NCBI GenBank assembly: GCA_000231825.2
Contig: JH720336.1
Location: 35,277 to 99,276, forward strand
Length of the DNA: 64,000 nucleotides
DNA from: Tetrahymena elliotti 4EA
Taxonomy: Eukaryota; Ciliophora; Oligohymenophorea; Hymenostomatida; Tetrahymenidae
Direction: 5' to 3'
Shown in pieces: positions 36,101 through 49,341 of this stretch. The notes below the pieces were generated by a model. The model did no database searches. It saw only the letters and a list, made by a program, of their open reading frames with translations, and was not told the DNA's origin. Position 1 is the first letter of the stretch; each line of letters begins with the position of its first letter. Both the position numbers and the translations under genes were made by a program.

Positions 36101-38612
36101 TTTACTAAATTTGCTAAATAATAAAAATAAATTGTAATTCTCCACTAGTATATTGAAGTAATTCTTTTTCGATGATTTCTTGAGAAAACGATGCTAAATA
36201 AATGAAAAAAATACTAAAGAAAATTATTGTTACATTTGTTAAAACTAATGTTGCTAAATATTCAAATTTCTATTTCTAAGTCTACTTTAAAAAAAACTAC
36301 TTTTTTTAATTACTTTCTTTTGATTGATTTTATTAACAAAAACTGAAAATATTATTTATGTTTTTATAAATATTCCATAATAATTCAATCAATTTTTTCT
36401 AGCTTAGATTTGGTAATAAATGTAATTGATTTTTTTTGCACAATACAGGAGACTATATTTTGTATTCCAATATTTACAAACTAACCAGTATCTCATACAT
36501 ATATAGGCAAATTGATCAATTAATACTAATTTATAAGCACCTTCAATAAACTGCAGATTTCTCAAATCTATTTTCTTTAAATTAGGTTCGATTTTAATCT
36601 CAACAAAGCAAATTTCATAAAAAATTCATTTTTATTTTGAATAATCATGAATTTTCAAAAGTATTTAAAATGCTTACTTTTAATTCTAGCTACGTCTTCA
36701 ATATTATTTTTTCAGTAAAATCTATAATTATTAAAAACTATTAGGTTTCAGATTGATTAAAAAGAAAGAAATAGTTTCAATAAAATGCTAAATGATATCT
36801 GAATATTTAAAAATACTAAGTTATTATTCTTAAGAATTCTGATAAACAAACAGTAAAATGTATAAATCATGCATATCAATTAATTTTTGTTAATTTTTGA
36901 AAATAAAAATAAAATGAATATTAATTTTTAGTGGAATCAAATATAAATTTCTCCAAAGTAAAGTTTTTTAGAGTCTCGAAAAAGATATATTTTTATTTTA
37001 TGAATTTAGATTAAAATGAAGATATTTCATAACATTTTTTAAGATAATATTTTTAAAAACTAATTTTAATTTTTTCAAATTTTTTAATATATATTTAAAG
37101 AGTTAAAGAGTAATCATATTTAATTTAACCAAAATATTTATCTGTACTTTTAAAATTTTATTACAATTTATCTTTGCAAGACTATAGCTAAAAATGAAAT
37201 TTAACTAATAAATAAAATCAGTATTGTTTTAATTTCTTATTGTTTAGTAAAAAGTATGACTTTAGAAATTTAATCATTATATCTATTAACAAAATACTTC
37301 AAAATTTTATGTAGGTCGAATTGAATAATTTATATTTAATTTTAGATCTTGAAATTTCAATATTCTTCTTCAAACAATTTTTTAGTATTCAGTTTTTATT
37401 TGGATTCTTTTTAATTTATCAGTTTGCTAAAGCTAAAAAATATTTTTTTATTTTAAATCAGGTATCAAAGAAATAAAATAGATAGAAAAATAAAAATAAT
37501 TGGCAGATTATGAAACAAATCACAAAATTTAAAAAATTTACTAAAAATTTATTTCATTTTTATAGTTTATAAAGTTTTTTTTGAGATAATTTTTAAATCT
37601 GTTAAAAATATTATTTATTAATAATGCCAACTCTAATTTATAATTTTATAGATTGATTGATTCTATTTATTATTAAATGAATAATTTTATTCAAATTTCA
37701 TGCAACTTTTTTATTTATTTATTTATTTTTAAATAAAAGAATAATTATTATCATGAGTTTTTTCGTTTAACGAAAAAAAAAAATTTTTTTTAAGTTTTAA
37801 TTTTAATACTAAAAACTGAAGAAAAAAATGATTTATTTAATAAAAAGTAAAAAATGAATAAATGTCTTTAAAAAAAATTTACATCCTAACAAACCAAAAG
37901 TAAATAAAATTAAATTATTTTTTCTCTTTTACTTTTAGTTAAATATTACAAATCTCCTTTTTACATCAATAACAATTTTTTTAAAATAAAAATAATTAAA
38001 ATGCTGAAATTGTTTGTGAATTTAAGAATCTATTTTAATGTAAAAAAAATTATTTAGCTTTTTATTCATATGTCTTATTTTTTTTATCATTGTATTGTAT
38101 TCATTAAATTAAAAAAATTAAAATTTAATTTTTTTCCAAATAAAATATTTTTAGATACTTACTTACTGAATCCAACTTTTTTGTATTTTTATAAAACAAT
38201 TTAAATGAAAAGAAATGATTCAACTGAATTACAAATTCTTGCTTTCCCAAAAGATAAAATAAATTCTTAAGATATCAATTTTTTTAAGATAAAATAAAAT
38301 TATTAATGATAAATTTTAAAATAGAAATTATGAAATATATAATTTTATTTACAGAATAGGAAACAATTAATAATTTATAAAATTTTAAAGAAATTTAAGT
38401 TTAAAACAATTTTTTAGATGATTTTTTTTTTGATGCTCATTCAATTTATTTAGAATATTTTTTTAGTAGAACTCAAGCATATGATATACAATTAATTAAT
38501 TAGTACAATTTTGGGACTCCTGAAGTTTATTTCATATTTATTCTTTTGGAATAACAAAATGATATGACATTTTTAAAAATATATTTCCAAATACATTTTT
38601 AATATAAATCAA
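36101..38612. other. A+T-rich divergent or upstream stretch
   Basis: Upstream of the SK channel and downstream of the minus-strand gene at 38613. A short plus-strand frame at 38205-38306 (MKRNDSTELQILAFPKDK) is the only mildly protein-like run, and I do not accept it as a gene. Otherwise nothing recognisable. Confidence 0.5.
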
Positions 38613-40157
38613 TCAATTTTAGAAATTTTTTTCAAGCTAGTTTTAATTATTCTGGAGCTTTTCCATATCAATTAGTATATCATTTAGTTTGTTTTTTATT
38701 TAATCTAGGATTTTTTATTTATATGTAATTGATTGAGCATCTAGTGACTAGCTTGATTACATTTCCTATTTATAGAACATTTATAAAGGCTTGACTATGG
38801 AATCTTAAAACCATTGGTTGGTATATTAATTTTTGTCTTATACTTTATTCATATACTACATTTATTGCTAAGATTTAAGTAAGCTATTATCCTACATTAA
38901 ATTGTCTTTTGATACTTATTAATATTCGAATGGAACTTGATTTTAATTTAAGGAGCTGTATGAAGAATTAGGGTTTTATTCTTATTTGATTTTTTTAACA
39001 ATGCTTTCATGTATTAATGGAATCTCGCTCGAAGACCTGTCTAAATTATTTGTATTTTAATATTAAGCACTATTAGTATGACTTGTCATAATTCTTTTCT
39101 GATTTACAATTATTTTTTTGTTATCTTTTGTTTATTTATGAAATGTTTAGTGAAAGAGAGGTAAAGGAGAATTGTTTTATTTTTCAAAATGTGTTTATTA
39201 ATTAAGATACTATTATTAATCTAAATATTTAGCATTACTATCCTATTATAATTCATAGTTTATCTTTTGCATTTTTATATTTTATTATAAGTCATCACTG
39301 CTTGATTTAGAATTATGATTTTTTTTAGCTTAATTTTATTTTTTAATGTAAATCTCATAATCTTCATCATCAATATCATAGCTATCTTCAAAAGATTCTG
39401 TTTTAGAATCAGAAGTTAGCAGTTTATCCTTTTATTTTGCTTCATGATAAATAATTTAATCATTTTTAGTCTACTTTTTATCATCTTTTAAGTAGTCTTC
39501 ATCTGTATCAAAATTATAATTAAAATCATTAGAAACACTCTTTTAACATTTCATTCTTCCACTTCTTCTGATTTAATCATCTAGATATTTTTCTTTATTT
39601 TCTATTGAGTGTTTTTTTTCTATTTATAATTCCTATTTCTAAATATCTTGTTTACTTTCTTAAACAATATCTTTGCTTAATAAGCTATGACCCTCTTTTA
39701 TTTATTCTTTTGGAAACATAAAAGCTTAATTTTAAAATTTAGTAGTTGGTAGAGTATTTTAGTAATAATTTTATGCTTTTTTCTAGCTTTTTTCTAAGTA
39801 AAAATGGATTATAACAAAATCCTTTTGTGATTTAATCTTAACAATCTTAGCAAATAAATTCATAGTATCTTTTGACTTGCATAAAACAAATCTTAAATTC
39901 TTTAAAGATCTAATCTAGCAGCTACTATTACAAACAGTACTAAAATCACTAAGTAGCTCTTTCTTAATTTTCTAAAGATCTAGTTGTGTTTCTTTTCCAT
40001 TGTATAAAAATAATAAGTCTTCTTTAAATCTAATTTTAGGATCCTATTTATGAACTCTTAAGTGTTTTCTCTGAATATTATTTATATTTTCATAAAACTT
40101 AATAACACTATCATCATCCCAATTAGAATCATATTTAAAGCTATCAAAATCTTTCAT
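38613..40157 (-). CDS. Unknown Gln/Asn-rich protein with N-terminal globular region (possible paralogue of 41829-43382)
   Basis: One minus-strand frame of 514 residues, ATG 40157-40155 to TGA 38615-38613, no intron needed. The first 150 residues are compositionally normal (VIKFYENINNIQRKHLRVHK, FKEDLLFLYNGKETQLDLQK, LRFVLCKSKDTMNLFAKIVK) and end in DFVIIHFYLEK. A charged segment with RRSGRMKC, a weak AT-hook-like cluster, and an acidic run (DSYDIDDEDYEIY) follow. The rest is Gln/Asn/Ser-rich, ending in a coiled coil (ILDQIKNKLNDILIDMEKLQ). No family is recognised. DNA or chromatin binding is only a guess from the basic cluster. The order of parts recalls the next minus-strand gene. Confidence 0.78.
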
Positions 40158-41828
40158 TTTATCTTGCAAAGAAAAGTTTTAATTTTTTTTTGTTAATTTT
40201 TGGCAAAATTAATTTTTCTTTTTTTTTCTCAAGATTTAATTAAAAATCAAATTTTTTTTTTAATAATTCTTATATCAAAATAACAATTTTTGTATTTTTG
40301 TAATCTGAACAAAATTTCTTTTTGATTAATCTAATATTTTCCTTAATTTTTCAATATACTACTACTTCCAAACCCTCTTAATAATTTATCTTTTGATACC
40401 CAAATAAATTTTTTTTGAAAATTAATTAGAATTTAACATAAATAAAATTAGGAATCAAAATATTAGAAATATCTCATGCAACTATCTATTTAAATAAGCA
40501 CATCTATTGATTTTCAATAATCACATAAAATTAAAATTGAATATCTCTAGCTGACTGGTTTACTACTATTGATTAGAACTCAAAATAGATAATTGAGTAT
40601 TTAAATAGTAAATTCAATTTTTAGATAAACTAATTCTTCCTTACTTACTATAAAAAATTTTTAAGCTATATATAAATAATTTTTTTATTTCAACCCATAG
40701 AGCCTTTTAATTATTTTTTTTATTCCTCCAATCTGTTTTTCACCAGAATTTAAATTATTATTTCAATATTTATGAGTGAAAGAATTCAATATTTAAGGAA
40801 TTTTCCATCTTTGAGAAGTTAAAAGCATTTTTTTCTATAAAATACAAAAGCAAAATAATTCTTAATTATCTTCTTCTATTTGTTCAAACAAAAGATATAT
40901 TATCCTACTTTATTTTATTTACAAAAAGAGCATTAAATATTATCTTTTGATCCTAAAGATAATATATTTACTTTCAAAAAGTAACTTTAAACAATAAGTT
41001 CTACTTATATAAATATGATAATATTTATTCTAATAGAAACAAAAAAAGATGCTAACTAATTTAGTTTGCAAATTCTAAGTAGACATTTTAATTTTAAATA
41101 TTTTTTTCATTTTGTTCTAAAAATTAATTTTTGTACTATCAAAAACTAATTGCTACTTCTTACATGATTAATAACTTTTTTAATTTAAACAAAATTTATT
41201 TCTTTCCTTCTTAATTTTTTTTACCAATAAAGTAAAATTAAAACCATTTTTTTTCTGGAAAATGTTTCTAACAATTTTTATTAATCAATAATCAATCTAA
41301 AAAAAAGAAAAAAATCTCTTGAAATCAGAGAGAAAAAAAATAAAATTCATCTAAATCTTTTTGAAGTTATTATTGATAAAATAAATTTGAGAAATTAAAA
41401 AAAGTATTTCAACAATAAAAAAATGATAAAAGAAAATTTTTTATTTAACAAATTAAATTTGAAATTTAACAAATTCCGCCAATTTTTTTCACCAAAACGA
41501 AGAAAAAAATAAAAAAAACAAACTCGTTTTTTACCAAAAAAAAAATCGCTTATTTTAAAATTGAAATTTATTTATTTATTTGATTCTTCTTAAAAGTTAA
41601 AAAAAAATCTTCTTTTTTGTTTTTTTTAAAGACTTCTTTCTCTCTTTTTTTGAACAAAAATCTAAAATAAAATAAGCAAAATAGAACAAGTGTTAATACA
41701 TTCATGATTGCAATTGTTGCTAAATATATAGTATTATTGACAAATTATTACAAGTTTTTTTTTAATTTAATGATAGTAGAAAGTTTATATGAAATATATA
41801 TATATATATTAACTAGGTTTTTTTTTTC
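40158..41828. other. A+T-rich intergenic stretch
   Basis: Between two same-strand unknown genes. Rich in poly-A and poly-T runs (for example around 41500-41650). No gene, RNA or repeat that I can support. Confidence 0.5.
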
Positions 41829-43382
41829 TCAATCTAAAAAAATACGCTCAGACTATTCTTCCTCTATTTTAATCGAAGGATTATCTTCACTTATAAATCT
41901 TCTTTCAATAGATGCAGAGTATTTAAAACCTTAAGCCTTAAATTAATTTAACTCTTACTTGACTATAAAAGCTCTAAGCTAGAGATACATATCTTCAAAG
42001 TATAATGCTTTATATCTTTCAGCATCTAATTAACTGCTAAGGTCACTTAATTTCTTTTTTAAACTATTTATCTAATCTATAAATTATCTTTCTTTTGGGA
42101 TTTACTACTAACTTATGTTAGAGCTATTCAAGAAAGAACTATTGATTTACTACATTTAATTCTATGGTTAATTTTTATCAGAAAACTAAACTTTTTTATA
42201 TTGATTTTCAAAATTCTCCTGCTTAATTTTCTATTGAGAATTTTGTATTTATTAACTTAAATTTAAAGAATTGTAAGAACTTGATTGATGAGAAATCATT
42301 TAAGGTTAATTTGAAGTAGCTTATTAAGGTTTATTCTTTTAAAATGAGATATCCTATTTTATACTATTTTATAAAGGTTATGAAGAAGTGGATTAAGCTG
42401 AGCTGGTTTATTTATTTTTATGGTTATCCTTAGCTTTCTTATTAACATTTTATGGTATATTTAACTTTTTTTTCTTTTATGGAAATTCACTGAAAGATTC
42501 TTCAGTTTAGCTTCTACTTTCTTCTTTCATATTAGAATTATCTAAAGAATCTTTAATAGAAATATTCTTTTTATTTTTTGATCTTAATTTTTTTCTGTAT
42601 TAGGTTCTTGGTTCTTCATCAGATTCAGAATCGTCTAATTCTACTTTAATGTCAATATCTAAGCTACATTCACTTTATAGCTCTTGTTATTGTTTTTATT
42701 GCAATAATTTTTCCTTTTCTAGCTCTCTGTCTAACTATCTTCTCTTTCTCTTTATGGCCTTAGCATTAGGATCTTTTTTACAAATAAATCCTGGATACTT
42801 TTATTTCCTATAGAAGTGTATTAATACATAAGGGATATATTATTGGAACTCTTTATTTAAGTCACTAAACTACATAATTCTTATTATTCTAATACCTTTT
42901 GAATGATCCTCTCTTAGATATCCATCAAAGTACTAAAAATTTCCTATAGATGATATACCAGAGTTATTTCTAGGATCATTTTTTATAGCATTCATCATCG
43001 ATAATGCCTTACCCATGTTAGAAGTTACATGTCGCTTGGTAACAAAACCTTCTCCTATGCGATATTCTTTATTTTTTGGTACAGATTCATATACTTTTAG
43101 CTAATTGCTTTCAATTAGCTTATACATTTGCCTATACTCTTTCAAAAAAATTTATTCTATTTAGCTTGTATCAAATAAAGTTGCCTCATCATAATCTATT
43201 TTAAGTGTATTTATTTTCGAATTTTCATCACCGCTTGAAATTAGTGGATCTTATTGAGATTCAACTACATCCTAATCTGGCTTACGGATATCCTTAATTT
43301 TCTAGGATTCAGCTTCATTTTAATCAACACTTGTTAAAATTTAAGAAATTTAAATCTCTGAATTTTAATCTAATGTTTCCAT
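41829..43382 (-). CDS. Unknown charged, Gln-rich protein with C-terminal coiled coil
   Basis: One minus-strand frame of 517 residues, ATG 43382-43380 to TGA 41831-41829. A globular-looking region covers about 70-205 (IFLKEYRQMYKLIESNQLKV, YRIGEGFVTKRHVTSNMGKA, YLREDHSKGIRIIRIMQFSD) and ends in IPYVLIHFYRKQKYPGFIC. A strongly basic run KAIKRKRRQLDRELEKEKLL follows, then an acidic run (VELDDSESDEEP) and another basic cluster, suggesting nuclear location. The Gln/Ser-rich middle is followed by a C-terminal coiled coil (INSLKKKLSDLSSQLDAERY). The order of parts, including the closing IHFY of the first region and phrases like KIKQEN and SSYNSLN, echoes the neighbour at 38613-40157. No family is recognised. 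Confidence 0.78.
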
Positions 43383-46300
43383 TTCTTTTGCTTTGGTTTG
43401 TGTAGATTTTTTAAAAATATTAAATTTTTAGCTAAGTTTTTAGATTAAAAGAGAGTGAGCGATATTCAAAAATTTTTATAATTTGGCAATATTTTCTTTT
43501 AGTAAGTAACTTTAGTTATTTAATTCTTGATAGTCAGCCTATATATTATTTAGTAATCAATTTTTCTAATACAAAAAAATAAATAATAACTTGACATATA
43601 AATAAAATAAACCAAATTTCTATTTAAGATAAGAAACATAAAATATGATCAATCTTTTCTCATAAATTAAAAAATATCTCAGATAGATATTAGAAATATT
43701 TATAAAATAGTTTCTAAACCATATCTTTATTTGTTTTATTAGAAATACCATTGGTGTCTTAGGGGTTTACTTTTACACAAAATTTAAAAAATTAAATCAA
43801 AAATTAATGTTTTTCTAAACAGCATTTTTGAAAGAATAAATAATATTTTTATTAGGAAAAACATATTAATATAAAGCTTATTTTATTAAAAATGCTTTTA
43901 TACTTGAAAGAAGAAAAAAAACAAGGGAATTAAATAAGGTTTTTATGAAATATTATCAATTGTGATGAACTTGCTGAAAGTGCTTGGACTCACTTTTAAA
44001 AATAGGAATTTAAAAAAAATATATTTCTCTTTGTTAATTTGTTAGAATAAATAAGGAAATTTGAAATTATAAGCAATAATATAAATATGGGACAGTTTTT
44101 AAGAAGAGTGTTAAGAGAAATAGCTCATTAGATTTAAATTAAATTTATATTTTATCTCTCCAAAAACTATTTTCTTTAAAAACAAAATAATTCAAGTATT
44201 TATTCAAAACCGCTAGAAAATTTAGATTTTTGTTTCAAATGGATATATTTTAGGATTTTTTTAAATGTTTGACTCAAGATTAATTAGATAATACTATATT
44301 ATTTAAGAATTTTAGGAAAGCCTCTTCAAATATTTGAAGAAAAAAAAAATCTTCTTTCATTAATTAATATCTATTTATTTAAAAAGATTGATCAAAAATT
44401 TTTAAAAAATGTATTGTTTTTATTGATATTTTGTTTAAATAAAAATAAAATTATGATTTTATTTTGTAGGAATTGTTTTAATTATGAGTTCTCTTTTGTG
44501 CTTTGAAATCAATAATAGAAGAAGAAAAAATTTAATGAGCAATAATCAATAAGTTATTTCTCAAGAAAATTTTGATTCTTTTCAAGCATGATTTCAATCT
44601 ATGGTAAATATTAATTGAAAAAAGATATTATTGTTTTTCATTTTTTAAATAATTTAATAAAATTTTTTCAATTTTGATTTTGTAAAAAAAAATAATTATG
44701 TTCAACTTATTTTTCCTTCACAAAATTCTTTTTAACCAAAAATATATTTTTTGTAAATTAGTTAGGAATTATTTTTATGTTTTCTGCAATTATATTTTGC
44801 ATCTTTTCGATAGATAATCCATTTCTTTTTTTGCAAAAAATTGTTATTTGGTTGTATAAATTAATAAATTATTAATAAAAAAGAAGAAGCTAAATAAAAA
44901 CTATTATTTTATATAATATTGGGTTAATTAGATGAGAAGAATCGAATAATAAATTATTACCTTGATTTAAATTATCCTTAATTATCAAAGACAGTTCAAG
45001 TGGGTAAATAAAATTTGAGATGATTATTGGAAAAAGAAAATTTTAATTAATTATTAAAAATTCTTCATGATTATAAATTAGTGGAGATTTCAAGTAATAT
45101 AAGTTAAATTTTTAGACCTTTCTATTTAAATCAGCTTTTTTGATGATTTTTACTAGTGCGTTATAGGTTTTTTACTCAAAAAAAAATCAATAGAGATCAA
45201 AAACTTTTTTTAAAATTTTTTATTTGTTCATTCAGAAAAAGAATATTTTAATAACTCATTTCTAATACTCAGATAAATTTATTTTAAATTAAATATTTTA
45301 CATATTTTTAAAAAAATTTAAATTGAGTTATCAAAATTTTAATTTTTATTACAAAGTAATATGATCTTTGGATTTGGAGATAGAACAATAAATTGTTCTT
45401 TTAATATTCTTTAATAGAACCTTTGAAAAGTAATAATACTACTTAATGATAAAAATTTATAAGTACCGAGCTTGCAAAATTGAATGATTTCTAAAGCAGG
45501 GATAGAAACTAACTGATTTCTTCTATTTTTAGGAATATTTGAAGAAGATATTATTTCTCAAAAAATATTTTTTAACTAATACTAATGAAAAACACAAATT
45601 AATTATTTTTCTAAATTAATTAAAGGTTTGTTGATTTGAAATATCAAAAAGGCTCTAGAATTAATATAAAAATAGTTTTAAAATTGAAGTATTTATTTTA
45701 ATCCATTTTTAATTTTAAAAATCAGTTTTATTTATACAGATAAAAATGAAATATTAATTTAAGGATAATTACTTATTTTTTCAATAATCAACAATGAAAA
45801 AATATTATGAAATAATTTACATACATTTATTTTTAGTGAAAATTAAATAGAGTCACAAGGAAGGAGAAAATCTTCTTAACTCTTTTTTAGGGTATTAATA
45901 TTAAGAGCTTGAGATATTTTACTTGAGATTTTGTAATATTTGTCAGTAATCGTGTATTGACTAAACATTTTTTTTTACTTATTTTACTAGTAGAATGAAC
46001 ACGTTTCAAAACAATTAATTAGTGAAATAAAAATTTGAAAATAAATTCTTCGATTTTTTTGTAAGGCTTTTTCAATTAGTACTAGCTTTAAAATATAAAA
46101 GCATATTACAAATAGAAAGAAAATATTCTTAAATTTTATACTATAAAAAATTAATAAAATGTCTCTGAGAATTTTAAGACTATCAGAAAGAAACTAATTT
46201 TAAAACAAAAATAAATTAAAATAATACAAAATTGTAAGGAAGGTGATATAAAGTATTTTTTAAGTACGTAGTTTTTATAGTAATTAACTAATAAAATAGC

Positions 46301-47323
46301 CTAAATTTTGAATACCTGAAATTAGAAAAATTAACTCTTTTAAAATAACTCCAAACAAATTCACCAACCAAAAGACAGTAAAATAAGAGAAAAAATTAGT
46401 GTAAGAGTTTGCTAAAATTAATAATCTATGGAAAAAAATCATAAGCAATTTGTAGATATTTTTCTTCAAAAAAATTGATTGCTTTAAAGGAAAGAGGATT
46501 AATTCATGGAATTGCAATATTCTCTGAAAAAATTAATTAACAAATAATTCAATCAACATATTATTACTAAAAATATCTTTTCTTTCTTGGAGAGAAAATA
46601 CCTTTTTTCCTTTATTTTTTTCATTATTAAATGAAATTTATTTGCCAAAAATCAAAAATGCAAAGAATTAATTGAAAATTTTTAAAAAATTAATTTAATT
46701 ACTGCTGATAGTTGATTATATTATTAGCTCTATTCAAAATATGTAAAAATTAAGCAATAATTTAGTAAATTATTTATCCAAGTTTTTGTTTATGGTTCTC
46801 TTTATTTGATTTAAATTTTCATGCTTTTAGTATGTAGTTCTGGTATTCTTGTTTATTATCTTTAAAGCTTACAAAAATATTTATTTGGCTTATTGAAAAT
46901 TATTTAGCTTTTTAATGAAGATTATTTAAAAAATATGTGTTATTCAAATAAAATGAAAATTCAAGCAAATAAATATGATTGATTTTATTACTTCCTCAAT
47001 TTTCAAATTTTTACAATCAATAAAACTTAAAATTTAAAGTATCCAAATTATTCTCTTGTTAAATAATCGAATTACTTAAAGGTTTAATAGGTGATTTAAT
47101 AAACAAAGTAAAGTTCTAAATTCCATATTTAGGATAAGCTGATTGTGTAGAACGGAAGTAATAAATAAATTTTTATTGAATTAAATGAAACTAGTATGAG
47201 TTAGTTAGTATTGTTCTAACTTTGAAAAATTTTGATTAATTTTTACCTCAAAAATACAAAATTTAATTAGCTAAATCAAGTTTTATCCACTATTTAAAAC
47301 CTCAGATTTTAAAGGTATTACCT
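43383..47323. other. Longest gene-poor stretch of the window
   Basis: About 3.9 kb of A+T-rich DNA. I checked both strands with the ciliate code. A 77-codon minus-strand frame at 46284-46517 is hydrophobic noise, and a weak Asn/Lys-rich run near 46750-46880 (-) is not convincing. No RNA gene is recognised. Confidence 0.45.
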
Positions 47324-47715
47324 TCAAATTATTTCTACTAGCTACAAATTAATCAAAGACCAAACATTTAATTTTGATTGTATAACTTGAATGTAAATTT
47401 ATTAATAGCCAATTTTACATTTCTGTGCAATCTACCGCAAACAAGACTGGTGATCATGTTTTTTTAATAGTAATTGATCAATTGTGTTTATTTAATTGTA
47501 ACACTCAATTTTATAATTTTAGTTAATGGAAATGCCAAGGAGTTAGTCGAACAGCTGAGTAGCCCTTTTATTTTTGGAATTTAATTTTTAGTTTTAGACA
47601 AACAGTAGTCAAGTACTAGTAATTTCATACTTAATTAAAATACCTTTTTGTAAGAGTCTAGCCACTAATTTTAATTAAATTGAAGAACTAGACTATCTTT
47701 ATAAAGTAGGAGCTA
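47324..47715 (-). other. Candidate exon pair or gene relic
   Basis: This patch is less A+T-rich than its surroundings. On the minus strand, an exon ending at 47644 (SSSYFIKIVQFFNLIKISGQ then TLTK) joins in frame across a 79-nt GT-AG intron (47643-47565) to an exon 47564-47324. That exon reads RATQLFDQLLGISINQ, DQLLLKKHDHQSCLRQIAQK and IYIQVIQSKLNVWSLINLQ before TGA 47326-47324. The segment around CLRQIAQKCKIG is reminiscent of a helix-turn-helix, as in transposase N-termini, but this is weak. No start codon was identified. Confidence 0.32.
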
Positions 47716-47844
47716 GACACCACTCAAAAATGTAATAAATTCTTAAGTCATAAAAATAACATTAACTAATAAAATAATAAATAAATACACAACATATTTA
47801 AAAATAAAGTTTAACACCATCTTCCTTCACTTTTGCAAATTAAA

Positions 47845-49341
47845 ATGTCATTAACTCAAACTGAATAAGGATTCCCTGTGTTGTAAGAATTACCCTCTCT
47901 TCAACAACAACCTGTATCAACTGTTCCAATCATTACTGATTATGTAATCCCTGAGGAAAATGAGCTCAAATAAAAAAATCCAGCTGTTTATAGCACTTAA
48001 TCTGAAGCTTTGACTGCTTCTGCCTATCCCTCTGGTTCCATTTAGAAAGAAGAACCTAAAGGTACTATCTTAACTGCATCAGCAAGTCTCTTAAAAAGCG
48101 GTGTTGGTACTGGTATATTATTCTTCCCAAGTCTATTTAAGAGCTGTGGTATTGCTTTAAGTATCATTTTTTGTTGTGTTACCTCCATCTTTTGCTACTT
48201 CTGTTGGTCACTCATTAGTAAAATGATGAGATTCTAAGAGAGTACTGATCGTAGTGATCCAAACAACTAACATCTTACTCTTGAAAATTGTGGTGGTTTA
48301 TTCTACGGACCTAAATTTAAGAGACTCTTACAAGTTTGTACTTATATTTATTCTTATTCAGCTTGTTTTGGTTATGCAATCTTCATCTATAAGGCTGTCA
48401 ATCCTACTTTGCCAAACCACTATCACACAATGCTTATTATGATGGCTTTCTTCCTTCCCTTATCCATGTACAAGAAGATTCACAAACTTTCCTTCTTCAC
48501 TTACTTTGCATTAACAGCAACAACTGTTACTTTGTTTACTATTATAGTTAAATCATGTTATGTCATTCACACCACAGATGTTCACTATAGCTCTTTGACT
48601 CAATTCGATTTTACATAAATCCCCCTTTCATTTGGTGTCTTCACTTTCGCCTATGACTGTAATGGTGTATACACTGAAGTCCATGCATCAATGAAAGACA
48701 AATCTTAATTCGATACTGTATTAAAAATTTATTTAACAATCTTCACTCTTATCGGTATCTTAGTTGGAACCATGGGTTATGTTGCTTTTGGTGAAGACAC
48801 CCAAGCTGCCATCTTCTCAAATATTGGATCTATGGAAGGATACGGAACAGCTTTGTCTTTCCTTTACAGTTTTGCTGAGTTAGCTAGTATGTTACTTTAC
48901 ATTTTCTGTGTTGTCAAATTTTTCGATAGATTGGTTGGAGGATATGTAGTAAAGAACCCTACCAATAACAAATTTGTTGGATTCTTGACTGATTTTGTTA
49001 TTAGAGCTTTGATTTTCCTTTCCTTTGCCTTTTTAGCTTTATATGTTACCTAAATGAGTAACTTCTTTAATATTATGGGTTGCATCTTATGTAGTTTCCT
49101 TACTTATCTTTGTCCTCTTATCATTTACATTAAAGCCAAGCCAAAGAATGATAAACTTAAATTACAAGTAGCTAATGGAGATGTTGAAAAAAATGTAAAA
49201 GCAGTTACAACTAGCATCATCGAATTCTTTAACACATCTAAAGCTGTTACAATAGTTGCAGTTATTTGCCTATTATTTGGTTTGCTTGGTGGTATTTCAG
49301 GTCTTATTTCTACTATTATTTCAATTAAAAATGGTGATTGA
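47845..49341 (+). CDS. AAAP-family amino acid transporter
   Basis: A single exon of 498 residues, ATG 47845 to TGA 49339-49341. About 85 polar residues rich in Gln, Pro and Ser precede a multi-helix membrane domain. The first helix carries the family-like ILTASASLLKSGVGTGILFF. Later stretches include ISFGVF-type helix LSFGVFTFAYDCNGVYTEVH, DTVLKIYLTIFTLIGILVG followed by GYVAFGED, and LTYLCPLIIYIKAKPK near the C-terminus. Known members move amino acids across plasma or vacuolar membranes with protons or sodium; the substrate is not readable here. About 10-11 helices are visible. C/T use is richer than in neighbours (many TTC, ACC, CTT codons), which in ciliates often marks highly expressed genes. 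No intron is needed. Confidence 0.93.

Noticed and set aside
38306..39350. Long plus-strand frame with hydrophobic segments (FQASFNYSGAFPYQLVYHL and similar), interrupted by two TGA codons
   Set aside because: The opposite strand over the same bases gives one uninterrupted 514-residue frame with normal composition, so the plus-strand reading is its antisense shadow.
46284..46517. 77-residue hydrophobic minus-strand frame
   Set aside because: Composition matches random A+T-rich translation (Phe, Leu, Ile, Lys), and no upstream or downstream exon fits.
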